Shown one piece after another: positions 11,583-22,680 of a stretch of DNA of 64,000 nucleotides. The notes under the pieces are model-generated. The model had not been told where the DNA came from, searched no databases, and was given only the letters and a program-made list of their open reading frames with translations. This DNA comes from Anisus vortex (Eukaryota > Mollusca > Gastropoda > Planorbidae), in assembly GCA_949126835.1 (NCBI GenBank), contig CASBPS010000168.1, forward strand, positions 100,001 through 164,000. Reading direction: 5' to 3'. The translations under genes were made by a program, and so were the position numbers. Every line of letters starts with the position of its first letter. Position 1 is the stretch's first letter.

Positions 11583-12424
11583 GTTTGTGTGCATTGATGT
11601 CATCATTGGTCTTACGATTGGTGATGGAATCTATTTGTAAAAATAAATATTATTGTTTTTAACCCATAATTGATAAACAGGCAATTCAAGTCTTTTATAT
11701 ATTAAATCGATACCAAGTAGAGCACTGTTACACAAAGTATTCGCTTGCTTAGACGAGGTCAAGTCTTGAACAGATTAAATTCTTATCTGGAAGCAAAAAA
11801 AAAAATATTTCGAATTTTAATTAGGGGGACTGGCTTTTGAAGCTGATTCTTCTGAATGACCTAACGACACATAACGACACATGACGATATATAACGACAA
11901 ATAACGACACATTCAATTAGTGGAACTATCATTTACCAAGACATTGCTATATAGCACTTAGGGAAATTAGTTATATCTATATTAGAATATGTATTTTCTG
12001 TTTGGAAACATCAACTAAAGACAATATTTAAAAAAAATAAAACAAATTCAGATTAACAAGTGTTGTTAATGTTAATGTTGCAGTTGACGAGTAGAGTAAT
12101 AGTAATGTTGATAATACCAATTGTATCTATGTGTTTTACCGTAAGACTTATAGTCTAGTAAGTATAGTTCATCCTTCAGACAGCCACCAGCCCGCCTTAG
12201 AACACAGCTCGATGAAGTATTTGATGAGATTCTTATTCGATAATTGCTTGTATATCTGGCTCAGACAGCGTTCCGTATCTCATTCACACCAACTCCAAAG
12301 TTGAAAGAAAAGAAATGAAATTAAATAGTTCTGAATAGGTTTAAGAAGTTTAGTAATCGAAATACTGGCAAACAATGTAGCATAGAGTGGTTTGTCTGAA
12401 CATTCTTAGAAGACCTGCAACGTA
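11583..12424. other. Non-coding, ACGACA simple repeat
   Basis: No gene is seen. Positions 11862-11915 carry a short degenerate repeat of ATAACGACAC. The rest is AT-rich without features. Confidence 0.5.
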
Positions 12425-12535
12425 ACATCATTTAAAACACTAATCAAAATGCAAGATTAGACTAAGACCACATATGAGCTTAGGACTAAAATATCGTATA
12501 TATAGAAGGAGGGTTTGTAATAAATAAGATAAGAC
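12425..12535 (+). mobile_element. LINE-A 3' tail fragment
   Basis: Matches the LINE-A 3' end: ATCATTTAAAACACTAATC, then GCAAGATTAGACT, a decayed central part and TATAGAAGGAGGGTTTGTAA, ending in AATAAGATAAGAC. It is 5'-truncated to about 110 bp. Confidence 0.7.
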
Positions 12536-12712
12536 TAGCAGTGACTAAATATCTAACTGACATTGGACACTTATTAGCGAAGAGCACTCACAGGCAAGGC
12601 GCGCATACATTGTTTTATACTAATTACATTTAAACGAGTTTTTATGTTCAACTTCTTTAATTAAACATATATTTAATTAATTCTAGAAATATTTTTATTT
12701 TATTTTAATAAA

Positions 12713-12885
12713 TATCATCATCATCATTGACTCCATAGTCTCGAAAGACTATTAGATTTGCGGTCCTGTGATTTGGCCAGCCCTGCAGAATTGATTGTGA
12801 CTGTGGAGACCTATCCTTGAGAGATAGGCTCCGTCGCATCTCTGGCACTTGAAAGCGGGACCGTTGGAGTTGGTCAGGGGCAGCC
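12713..12885 (-). pseudogene. C2H2-type tail of a non-LTR retrotransposon ORF, with (GAT)n 3' end
   Basis: On the minus strand the frame ending at the stop at 12752-12754 reads FKCQRCDGAYLSRIGLHSHN followed by QFCRAGQ. The CxxC plus SRIGLHSH pattern is the C-terminal zinc-finger tail found at the end of ORF2 in several animal non-LTR retrotransposon families. Downstream on the same strand are a hairpin (ATAGTCTTTCGAGACTAT) and a short (GAT)n run at 12713-12727, the type of microsatellite tail that ends such LINEs. Only the tail survives. Confidence 0.65.
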
Positions 12886-12989
12886 TATAATAATAAATAT
12901 AAGATGCTCATATACTAGCATTAGACTTCATGATGAAATTGTTGTAGTATAATCCTTTTTTTAAATCATTAAACTAGCCCAGTCTGTCC

Positions 12990-13317
12990 GAAATAAACAT
13001 ACTAATGATTCGGTGGACAGAAAAGGTAAAGAAGACCGACTTGTGGCGGCAAACTAACCAGGATTCCCTAGAAGAGCAGATCAACAGGCGAAATTGGCGT
13101 GGGATTGGGCACACCCTACGAAAAAACACAGGACAGGCCCTCCAATCGAACCCCAACGGAGAGAAACGGGTTGGTCGCTCTAAGACCACCCGGTGACGCT
13201 CCTGTGAAGAGGAAATAATAAGCTGCAACCTTTCATGAGGTGAAAAGGCTGCCCAGAATCGAGTGCGTTGGAGATCTGTTGTGGAGGCCTTAAGTTTCAC
13301 GAGAAACTATAGGAACT
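12990..13317 (+). pseudogene. Non-LTR retrotransposon ORF2 C-terminus relic
   Basis: Reads DLWRQTNQDSLEEQINRRNW then RGIGHTLRKNTGQAL and NPNGEKRVGRSKTT, with an in-frame stop, then AQNRVRWRSVVEALSFTRN. The IGHTLRK, QALxxNPxGxRxxGRxxxT and DRxRWRxxVxALC patterns are the C-terminal segment shared by many animal LINE ORF2 proteins. It is short, broken by stops, and without RT motifs. It lies head-on to the minus-strand LINE tail at 12713-12885. Confidence 0.75.
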
Positions 13318-13773
13318 AAGCATGCAAGCAGATTATTTACAACTTTAAATAATTGTATACCTCTAATATTGCATACTATAATACTGGATTTGTATTAAAA
13401 AAAATTAACAAATAATAATTACATTACTAAACACAACTGGTGTTCCATTGCTAGGTTCAAATGTGTAAGCTTTAATTTAATTAAAGGGAAATAATAAACC
13501 CGTTTTCTATGTGTTAATATTTCTAATATGTTTCTTTATTTTCCTGTAAAAAAAAAATAATGACATACAATTTATGACATTAATAATACTAAAATTATTT
13601 AAAGTTTGTTAAAAATTATATAAAATAATACAATATAATGATAACACATTGTATATGTACGCTTTCTAACAGTACATGAACTACTCAGTTTCTATGATTA
13701 CCTAATCATCAATGTAATCAATGAAATATACAATTGCAAATGGATTAAAATCCCGTATATAACACTATAAATC
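13318..13773. other. Non-coding AT-rich spacer
   Basis: No gene, RNA or repeat structure is recognised. Confidence 0.5.
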
Positions 13774-14788
13774 CAGCAGCGTAGCCAGGGTATGAGTAGG
13801 GAGAGCCGATCATTTTCGAAAAAAAAGAGCCTTTTCGGGAAAAAAAACACTATTTAATTAATTATTTTAACAAGCCACGAAGAACAATTTATGCTGTTAC
13901 TAATATTTTCTTTAATTTCAACAATTTAATGTATTACAATCATTTTTAATCATTCAGCGAGCGAACAGCGTGAAAGTCAAACTGATCAACTATATTATTT
14001 TTATAAGACAATTTATTTAATGCCGTAGCAAGACCAAGACCTAACGAAAAGGAGCGTAATAGAGAAATCATTAAAGCGTTTTATATTTAATAAAAAATTA
14101 ACCTGTTTGTTATTATCAGCTTTAAAAAAAAATCAATTCATAGCTAATACACAATTTATTTTCTCAACGTACACATAAATAGTTATCAACATTTGAATTT
14201 AGTTGTCAAGAAATTATTTCAGTAATAGATATAAAGTCTTTAATGTTAGATTTCAGAATAACTGAGATTAAAGTTTAAAGCTAACATATTATTTTAACCT
14301 GAAGGGTATATAATTTAGATGAACTGCAATTAAGAGGAAGAGATACTTAATAATCATACAAACTGGGTAGTTACGTTGATGTTTAAAATTATACATATAC
14401 ATACTTTAGTCATAAAATGTTTATAGAATTTTCAACTATCTTGTGTAATTTGAACATTTTAGAGTTATATATTGTAAGTCATTAATTTCGTTTAAGGAAA
14501 CAAAAAATAAACATATTAGAAATATTAATGTAGGCCTAAAAAAAACGGGTTAATTATATCCCTTCAATTAAATTCTACAAATTCGATGCTAGTGATACCA
14601 AACGAGTTAATTGTTTTAATATAACTAGTGTATTTCTGAAAATGCTCATCTATCTTAATTTCCCTTAAATTAAGGGAAGAGTTAAATGTTTTGAAATTGA
14701 TTTCACGGAAAGAAATGCCCAGTTTCAATGCAAATCCATTCCAGTTGCCAACACTTCAAGTAAATGTTATTAAAAACGTTAGATACTA
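13774..14788 (+). mobile_element. hAT-like element, CAGCAGCGTAGCC terminus, copy 2
   Basis: Starts CAGCAGCGTAGCCAGG, followed by the paired TTTTCGAAAA / CCTTTTCGGG segment seen in copy 1 at 5630. It continues through the shared core AATAATCATACAAACTGGGT (14347) and the segment ATTGATTTCACGGAAAG ... CAGTTTCAATGCAAATCCAT that recurs in copies at 21143-22137 and 50250-50310. Its right end is lost where Helitron sequence starts at about 14789. No transposase frame remains. Confidence 0.65.
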
Positions 14789-14816
14789 CATTTTGACGGG
14801 CATAACCACTAGTCAA
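14789..14816 (+). mobile_element. Helitron 3'-end stub (unit A)
   Basis: ATTTTGACGGGCATAACCA followed by CTAG (14809-14812) is the same 3' terminus as the complete Helitron copies, minus the left arm of the hairpin. TCAA follows, then the next Helitron starts TCATCAA. Only about 24 bp of this unit is left. Confidence 0.6.
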
Positions 14817-16077
14817 TCATCAATATATATAATTACAGTGAGTTTGTTTATTTATATATTTATATATTTATATATTTTTATATATATATGTTTGTCCTCT
14901 ATAGGCACCTAAGCCGTTTGACTAATAGGGCCAAAAGTTAAATGTATAAATTGGAAACGTCCTCCAATAGAGAAATTTACTTTATGACTTATATTCATGA
15001 ATGTGTTGATTTAAAAAATCCAAAATGTTAGAGCCAACTATGCAAATAAATAAGTCTTATAACTGTACATAACAAATTGCCATTTTCGTTCAATTACTTT
15101 GTTGAACGCGAGATTCACTATGATGAACGCGAGGGTCTGATCGGACTTTCCCAATTCTGCTGTTGTTTTTTTAATGTCACGAGACATTTTTTCACAAGTT
15201 GCGCACCGCAATTTGGCTTGGAGAATTTGAATAGTGTAGGCTACTTAAAAAAAAAATTCTAGTGTATAACGAAATGTCTATCAAATCATTTATTTTTTCA
15301 TTATAGATGTTTGTATTATCTTTTAAGTAAAAGTAACCACATGTATCAATTATTTAATGGATGCACGTCGCTATTGAGAGCATCCTTTAATTGTTTAATA
15401 GGCGACTTTCTACACTCTATAAATTGAATTATACTAATTATAAAGGACAAGTGACAAGTTATAAAGGATTACTTTTATATAGCAGAAAAACAACAAGTTT
15501 TATGCATTTGTCAGGGCGACCGGATACAATATAAAAAAAACTAAATACCGAAAGAAACATTCTCAATACTGTTTTATTCATACAATAAGCAAGAAAAAAA
15601 ATTAAATACCCGAAAAAATTGTTTTCCAATTTACTTTTTATTCTTTTGAAATATTAATCTAGGTACAGACATCCAGGCACCGGGTGGTTCTCGAGACGGG
15701 ATTGCAGCGAACATTGCTTCCTCTCCACCAAGACCCCATGGCCTCTCGGCAGTGCAATAGATCTCGGACCCGCTGAGGAGGCTGTCCCTCATGCGTTCGC
15801 CCGCCGTTGTATTCTTAATGGGAATGTATCGGCAGTTTACACACTACGCCAGTCTTTGAGGCCCATAGGTACAGTAGTACCAGAAGTTTGACAGCAACTA
15901 TTCTTATGCATATGCCAGGGTCAGGCCAACCAGAAGCAATGAAAAAGAACAAAAACTTAATACCGAAAAGAATGTTCTCACTCCAGTTTGTATTGTAATA
16001 GTCGTTTTGCTTTCTCTCTTAACAAAGCACTTTGTAGTCTTTCGTTTATCCGTCATTTTGACGGGCATAACCACTAG
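14817..16077 (+). mobile_element. Non-autonomous Helitron (unit B)
   Basis: Begins TCATCAATATATATAATTAC and ends with hairpin CCGTCATTTTGACGG, nine bases, then CTAG at 16074-16077. These are the Helitron hallmarks: 5' TC, a 3' hairpin close to CTRR, and no terminal inverted repeats. The body shares landmarks with the 848-bp copy at 45494-46341 (AAGCCGTTTGACTAATAGGG, GGAAACGTCCTCCAATAGAG, TTGAACGCGAG twice). It is about 410 bp longer because of an inserted GC-rich repeat at about 15660-15885. No RepHel coding is seen, so it would depend on an outside enzyme. Confidence 0.8.
15660..15885 (+). repeat. GC-rich interspersed repeat C, copy 1
   Basis: A GC-rich block inside Helitron unit B shares CCAGGCACCGGG, TGCGTTCGCCCGCCG, GGGAATGTATCGGCAGTTTA and TTTGAGGCCCAT with 53262-53445. 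No coding frame is conserved, so it looks like a short dispersed repeat of unknown class. Confidence 0.6.
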
Positions 16078-16490
16078 TCAATGTATATAATTACGGTGAG
16101 TTTGTTTATTTATATATTTAATATATATATATATATATATATATATGTTTGTCCCCTATAGGCGCCGAAGCCGTTTGACTAATAGGGCCAAAAGTTTAAT
16201 GTATAAATTGGAAACGTCCTCCAATAGAGAATTTTATTTTATGACTTATAATCATGAATGAGTTAATTTTATAAATCAAAAAAAGTAGATCCAGCTATAC
16301 AAATAAATATAACCGTACATAGCAAATGGCCGTTTCCGTTCATTTACTATATTGAACGCGAGATACACTATGTTGAACGCGAGGTTCTTTTCGGGTTTTC
16401 CAAATTCTGCTGTTGTTTTTTAATGTGGCGAGACCTTTTTTAAAAGTTACGCAAAGCAATTTGGCTTGGAGAGTTTTTATGTAAAAGGGC
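16078..16490 (+). mobile_element. Helitron 5' portion (unit C), directly after unit B
   Basis: Immediately after the CTAG of unit B the sequence resumes with a Helitron 5' region (TCAATGTATATAATTACGGT, then (TA)n, AAGCCGTTTGACTAATAGGG, GGAAACGTCCTCCAATAGAG, TTGAACGCGAG twice). It stops at about 16490 without a 3' end. Units A-B-C are head to tail. Confidence 0.75.
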
Positions 16491-16539
16491 CCTCCACATA
16501 AAACTATACCTAATGTTGGTAGCCGTTTCCATCGCTTTT

Positions 16540-16783
16540 GAAATAGAAAATTTAAAAAAAGGGCCTTTTTGGGGAAAAAAACAATAATTTTAACAAGCCA
16601 TGTAGCACAATTTATACTGTTTCTAATATTTATTTATTTTTAAATTGCATTGCAGCAATTTAATTTGTTACAACATGATTAATGAACCTTGTTAGATCTA
16701 GTTAATTTTAGTTTCATTTAATTTGATACGAAGTGAAGGTCACACTCTTTTGCTAATGTTGTGCCAAGCTAGGTCCTCTAAAT
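16540..16783 (+). mobile_element. Old hAT-like copy 3, left block
   Basis: AAAGGGCCTTTTTGGGGAAA then AACAAGCCATGTAGCACAAT matches the left part of copies 1 and 2 (5690, 13840). It is interrupted by hAT-1 at 16784, continues at 17900-18218, is interrupted again by a LINE, and resumes at 24077-25025. Confidence 0.65.
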
Positions 16784-17891
16784 CATAGGTTCTCAACGGG
16801 GGCGATATCGCCCCCCGGGGGGTGGTGAGAAGCTTTAGGGGGGCGCTGACATTCCCGGGGGCGATAAGGGGCGGTGAAGGGCAAGTGGGCGATACAAACG
16901 TACCTGATATATTTTAACACCTCAGCTATTTGAATCGATTAGTTTTTTGATGAAATGTGATGTAAACGCAAGTGCTGCTAAATATCTGATATCCCCCAAC
17001 AGTATGCCTACATATTATTATATTAATAAGAATAAATAGGAATCGCAATGACTTTTCGATGACGTAGGGGATATTATTTGGCAAGTATGGTGTGCGGCCG
17101 GCTGGTACTGTGGTTGGTTCACCGGACTGTCAACCCTGTTGACCGATCACTGTCGCCCTAACATCTGCTAATATTAATGATATTTTGATCTCGGTTTAAT
17201 CGAGATGTCCTTAATGTGTTTTATTATCATATATAAAGATATGATATTGTTAAGCGGTATAGATAAGTAGTAATCATACAAACTGGGTAGTTATTGTAGT
17301 GCTTGAAAATATACATATAAATTCTTTAGTTATATAATATTTATATATTTTTCAAATACTTTTTACAGTTTGATCATCTCATGATTATAAATTGTAAGCC
17401 ATTTATTTTTTATAAAAGAAAAAAAAAAGAAATATTAGCTCAAATAAAACGGGATAATTATTTCCCTTTAACTAAAAAAATGTCTCCACATTTGATTCAA
17501 TAGTGATGCCGAAAAAAGTTCTGTTTTGAAATATAACAAATATTACTGATTATTAGACTTATGGCTTTTGGAACCGAAATTGAAACAAAAATAGAGTCTA
17601 GACAAATTGCTAGCAACACACCAGGCAAACGATTTACATTAATATTGATTAATTTAAACCTTTAGTTAAGGCAATTTTTTGATCTATTAATGATTACAAT
17701 ATGTTTCCTTTTCAGTTTTTTTAAAGATAATTAATAACACAAAAAGTCTAGTTCCCCGAAAAAATTGCGGAAACTATAGTCCAGATGGGCGGAAGGAGGG
17801 GGGGCGCCAAAAGAAAGTTGGGGGGGGGGGGCGGTGAGCGGATAAAAAAGGTAAAAGGGGGCGGTGAGCCGAAAAAGGTTGAGAACCTATG
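16784..17891 (+). mobile_element. Complete non-autonomous hAT-1, with 8-bp target duplication
   Basis: 1,108-bp element with inverted termini CATAGGTTCTCAAC / GTTGAGAACCTATG, flanked by CTCTAAAT (16776-16783) and CTCTAAAC (17892-17899), an 8-bp duplication with one later change. Subterminal GGGGGCGATATCGCCCCC and G/C runs can fold. It shares the core ATCATACAAACTGGGTAGTT with the other hAT-like copies. Positions 17095-17150 hold a piece related to the SINE-A head (GGTTCACCGGACTGTCAACC). No transposase frame is present. The terminus resembles the CAGTGGTTCTCAACC type of hAT elements. Confidence 0.88.
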
Positions 17892-17899
17892 CTCTAAAC

Positions 17900-18218
17900 T
17901 CTAAATCATTCAGCGTGCCAACAGCCTAAAAGTCAACCTGCTCTATTATACTTGTTTTCTTATAAGACAAGTAAGTAATTTAAGTCCGTAGCTAGACAAA
18001 GGCCAAAAGCAAAGGAACTATAGAGAAAATCGTTAAAGCGTTTTAGATTTAATTTAAAAAATAATGTGTATGTGATTATCTTCCTTTTTATTAGCATTTA
18101 TACCAAATACAAAATTATATTAAAACTATTTATGGTAACTATTTTGTAAAGGTTATCATTTAGTTGTCAAGATACACATCTATCAATTGATAACATTGAT
18201 TATAATATTTTGTTCTCA
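17900..18218 (+). mobile_element. Old hAT-like copy 3, middle block
   Basis: Resumes the copy interrupted by hAT-1 (AATCATTCAGCGTGCCAACA, then AGACAAAGGCCAAAAGCAAA and TTTAGTTGTCAAGA), parallel to 5815-6080 and 13945-14215. It ends at TTGTTCTCA (18210-18218), the left target duplication of the LINE insertion. Confidence 0.7.
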
Positions 18219-19732
18219 TTTTTTTTTATTTTCAAATATGTTTATTCAAGACTTAACATGTACAATCTCATATATTTTACAATGAAAAAAAAGAGGATAG
18301 AAGAACAGTACATACATAGTTAAGGGGATAGAAGACAAAATAATTTACGAGACAAAAAATTTTCTAACTTTAAATTTAAATTCATTCATTCTTCTTTTTT
18401 TTACATAGGGGTCTACATGCTTAACATCCATACATATTTAAATTAATTTAACATCCATTATTAACTGTAAGATATTTAAAACAACGTAATATGGAGAAAA
18501 ATTTAACAAAGTGTGGTAGAAATTATGTACATTTCATTTCAATTGTTCTATCCCTTGGGATATATATCTTAATTTCAACCAACAAGCGCGATCTTAAAGG
18601 TATATATAAAGAACAAAGAAAGGGTCACATATGACAAAGGAAAGTGAAATACCTATAGAAGACGGGTGGCGAAAGGTGTCATTCACGGGTAATTTCACTA
18701 TCGGGACTTCCACAAGTGAGAAAAAAAATATGTACAATTCTCTAAAAAGAGTAGAAAAATCCCTAGTTGTCTTAAGGTTTCAAATAGCGTTTAGCCGTTC
18801 CCCGTCGGCATGAACTATTGAACGAGAGATAGGGAAAGAAATACAATCTGTTTGTAGTGACATAAAGTTTGGAAGGCCCGACTTTCCTGACCCTCCCACC
18901 CCCCACCCCCCAAGCCAGCGTCGCCGGATGACTGATCTGCACCAATTAACACCCTGGCGAATGTGACAAAAGAGGGGATTTGGGCCGGTATTTATATATC
19001 GGTCCTTCTTCTTTTACTATACATTGATGTCACTCTGGTAAATGTAATTTGAAGACAAAAGAGTAATATTAGACGTAAGTTTCCTGTATTAGATAGGTGA
19101 CGAAGAACAAATTTGAAAAGAAAGGTTGGGAATAACTGGAGGAAAACAGTAATAAAAGGGGGGCTAAGTAAACGAAGACGGACCCAGAAAAGGCCAAGTC
19201 TTTCTCCTCCTTACTTTCTGTGCAGTAAGCCATGCAGTTAAAATACCGTCTTCTAAACCATTCCACAAAATTAAGAAAATAAACCCGAAAACTTATTTAA
19301 AAATACTATGTACATAGTGGTGCGTAAAAAAGATAATAAAAACACACACGACACACAACAAAAAACAACACAAGATTTCCCATTCACTGAAAGAGACATC
19401 GCACCCGAAATGAATACAAAAATTACACCGGAAATGAAAGTAAAAATGTGCCCTTGATGAATAATTAATAACATTAAATGTACAATACTAGTCAAGGGCA
19501 TCTCCATATTTAAAACAACGCATTCAATAACATAAGCATGTCCACAGATCTACCAATTAAACAAATGAACCAATCAATAAAATATATTAGGATCTCATCT
19601 ATGAAATACATTATAATACATAAAACATTTATAAAAGCAAAACTTCAAATAAAATTACAGAGTGGGCGGTTGATGCTTATCTAAATGTGCTTCACGTTTT
19701 TGTCTAAATATGTCTTCTATGATGCGTGGGGG
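18219..19732 (-). other. 3' non-coding region of the Tx1/L1-like LINE
   Basis: No conserved reading frame is seen. A C-rich patch at about 18890-18912 and the poly-T edge at 18219 are the only landmarks. Short ORFs here show no domain. Part could be a further, unrecognised insertion. Confidence 0.5.
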
Positions 19733-20451
19733 TTAGTGTTTTTGGTCAAACCGTGTTTTAAGATACGTTGTCCATATGTGTTGTTTGTATTCTGCTAATG
19801 TGATGAGGTTTAATGTGTGTTTTGTTTTGTTTCTAAGTCTAGGTATTTTAAAGAGTGTAATGGCTAAATCTATGTCTATGTTTGACTGTGTTGTTGTGTC
19901 CATGATTAATTTCAATGTGTGTTTTGTTGGTATGACTGCGGGGCATGTAAGATAAATATGTTCCTCATTTTCTTGTGTATGTGAGGTACACATCTTGCAT
20001 ATAGGTGTGTGGCGTGTATTTTGTTTCTTCCTATCTAATGTTGGTGTCATGTTAAAAAGGAGTCTGTATGATATCTCCTTTGATTGTGGTGCAATGTGTT
20101 TGTTGTGTAAACTGATAAATGTGTCATGAAAGTCTGTAATCCCTAACTGTCTCCCCCATTTAATCCGTGTATGAAGTGGAATCTGGACCCGTGTAATGAG
20201 TGATATGTAATGTTCTTTGTTTTGCTATGTATCAAGTGTTCATTGTTATGTAAAATGCGTGTAACTGACTTGTAAAATGAAGAGGAAAAGTTGCCAAAAT
20301 AATGAGGTGTATTGTTTTGAATTGGAATAAGTTTGTTTAGCTTTAGACCATAAAAGTACATAGCTAAAGGCAATTTATCAGGTGCACGTACAATTTGGCC
20401 TATATATTTTAATCTCAGTGCTTGTATCTTTGTTGTTATATTTTGCAAACC
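19733..20451 (-). pseudogene. LINE ORF2 C-terminal region with CCHC-like finger
   Basis: Minus strand, two frames. The upstream one (to about 20165) carries GGIGLQNITTKIQALRLKYI, a conserved segment after the RT domain in Tx1-type LINEs, and PLAMYFYGLKLN. After a frameshift near 20165 comes IKWGRQLGITDF, then ISYRLLFNMTPTL and the finger CKMCTSHTQENEEHIYLTC, ending at a stop at 19733. The frame would run into the RT block at 23039 and above if the hAT-2 element between them were absent, although another frameshift lies close to that point. Non-functional. Confidence 0.8.
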
Positions 20452-20568
20452 TATCCCGCCAGGCCCCACGAGAGGGGGGTGCAGCCGGTACGCCGTACCG
20501 GGGCCCATAAGAGTTTAGGGGGCCCATAAATATTAAAATTGAAAATTATATTGGCAATTACGCAAGTA

Positions 20569-21142
20569 ATAGAGCGTTCTCAGTGGGCGTGGCTTAGGTT
20601 TTTAGTGACGTATTTGTGTAAATATAAGAACCCACTTGAGGTACAAATGTAACGTTGTGAAGTTGTTCTTTATCATGCTAAATTCACATATGAATATTGG
20701 CTATCCTACTCAAAAATAAGGAGGTAAATAGTAGTACTGTAGATTAATTGATTAATGTTATTAGGCTAGGGCCGACTAGACCTATTTACACTTTCAATTT
20801 CACTTTATACGCCTACACTTTTAATGTTTCGTAGACTCGGCTAATGGCTTAGCAGCTACGATTTCAAGTGTGATAGTGTTGGTGAATAGGCTATCTAGTC
20901 AAGTCACTAATAGGCTCACATCGTCTATGATCTATGTCTATGAATAATAAAATAGCCTATTTTATTTAACAGACATAATACAGCTTAAATTTTAATAAGA
21001 CTTAAAACACAACACATCATTTAAAAAAATGCTCGAGTCTATATGAAACTTTATTAATACAGCGGCCATTGTTACTTGTACACCATTACTCAAAGTAAAC
21101 AAAAATCACGTGCTTTTTGTCACGTGATTGCAAACGCCCTAT
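20569..21142 (+). mobile_element. MITE-M copy 2
   Basis: 574-bp copy of the element at 9368-9906, same orientation, starting ATAGAGCGTTCTCAGTGGGC and ending GATTGCAAACGCCCTAT. It keeps the CACGTGCTTTTTGTCACGTG hairpin near the right end and lies inside hAT-2. Confidence 0.8.
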
Positions 21143-22137
21143 AGCTTTAAAGTCTTTATTATTTGATCTCAGAATAACTGAGATTTATGTTAACATATTA
21201 TTTTAACCCAAATGAAATCACCTTACAACACGTGACATATAGAGTTTTGAAGTTAAGCGGAAGGGATACGTAGTAATCATACTAACTGGGTAGTTATTGT
21301 AATGTTTTAAAATGTACATATACATTCTTTAGTCATAAAATATTTATATAATTTTTAACTATCTTGTGTAATTTGATCATTTTAGAGTTGTAAGCCATTT
21401 ATTTGTCTAAAAGGAAACAAAAAAAAAATAAACATATTAGTATTAGAAATATTAATGTAAAGAAAATGGTTTAATTATCTCCCTTCAATTAAATTCTCCA
21501 AATTTGATGCTATTAATACCAAACGTGTTAATTGTTTAATATAACTAGTGTACTTCTGAAAATGCTCATTTATCTTAATTTGCCTTATATTAGGGAAGGA
21601 ATAAAATGTTTTGAAATTGATTTCATGGAAAGATTGTCCAGTTTCAATGCAAATCCATTCCAGTGGCCCAACACTTCAAGTGCTTTTGGACCCAGTCTTG
21701 TAAATGGAAGTTGAACTCACTAAAACGTGTCGCCATGTCATTCAGAAACATTGGCTTCAACAGTCAGTTCTCCTCATTCAATAACGGAATTTTGTTTCAT
21801 TAATATACATCTTAATTGCTTCCAGACAAGAAACGAATCTATCCTAGACTTTACCTATACTCCGTATGATTTTCTTCTAGAAGGGACTTGAGAAACTAAA
21901 CAATTGACTATCTTAACAATAGATTCAATCACAGATCGCACGTCTAATGATGGGAGCTTTGCATACAAATATTCCTGACGTCCAGTGTGATTCCCATGTA
22001 GTTCGCCATGCAGCACCCACTAATTACGCTGCCATACGTTGATTTCACAATATTCTTGGAGGTCTCTCGCGTGCCACTGAAAATCGTTCTGCATGCCAAG
22101 TCTGGCTCGCGTGCCTTAGGTTGCCGACCCCTGGTGT
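21143..22137 (+). mobile_element. hAT-like core copy ending in GGTTGCCGACCCC
   Basis: Starts within CTCAGAATAACTGAGATTTA, passes through AATCATACTAACTGGGTAGT (21275), the CAGTTTCAATGCAAATCCAT segment (21640), GAGGTCTCTCGCGTGCC (22062) and ends GGTTGCCGACCCCTGG, whose complement CCAGGGGTCGGCAACC is a standard hAT terminus. It parallels 24077-25025 and, less well, 49200-50520. No transposase frame is seen. Confidence 0.65.
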
Positions 22138-22559
22138 ACTTGAACATTTAGTTAAATATGCAAAGAAGACCTTGGATGTAATATAGGGCCTAACTATTTT
22201 CGATAACATTTAGGATATCTTTTTAATTATTGTTGTCCAGAAACACAAATATAGACCTTTGAGCCTTACAGGCTTACAGTTCTCCCTGTTAGCTTAGTAG
22301 CCCAGGCCCAAATACTTTATGTCATGTCGCTGCATACTAGTATGGCAGTCAATGCTAGTTAGTAGATCCTTTTACACTTTAATGATTTCCAGTGCGGTAG
22401 CCAATAGGGGAGATTGAAGGTATCATAATTTTAGACAAATGTATTGAAAATATAAAACACATTTTTTTTTAATTTAACAAAATGTATTTTGGGAAGAGTC
22501 AGTACCAAAAAAAATATTTTGAGTCAACTGTATTGCCACAGCAGATCTAACCTTACATT

Positions 22560-22680
22560 TGACTACACAACATACATTACTGGTGAATATTTACAACTGA
22601 CAAGAGTAACACCAATAGTTAAATCACTTAACCTAGAAACACTAGTGGACATAAATTATCAATCAACAGTGAGAGTCACT
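22560..22680 (+). pseudogene. LINE-A ORF2 fragment
   Basis: One frame reads GEYLQLTRVTPIVKSLNLET. The same segment, in decayed form, sits in the C-terminal part of LINE-A on the minus strand near 37070-37100 and 45260-45320. It is only about 30 residues and is embedded in hAT-2. Confidence 0.65.
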
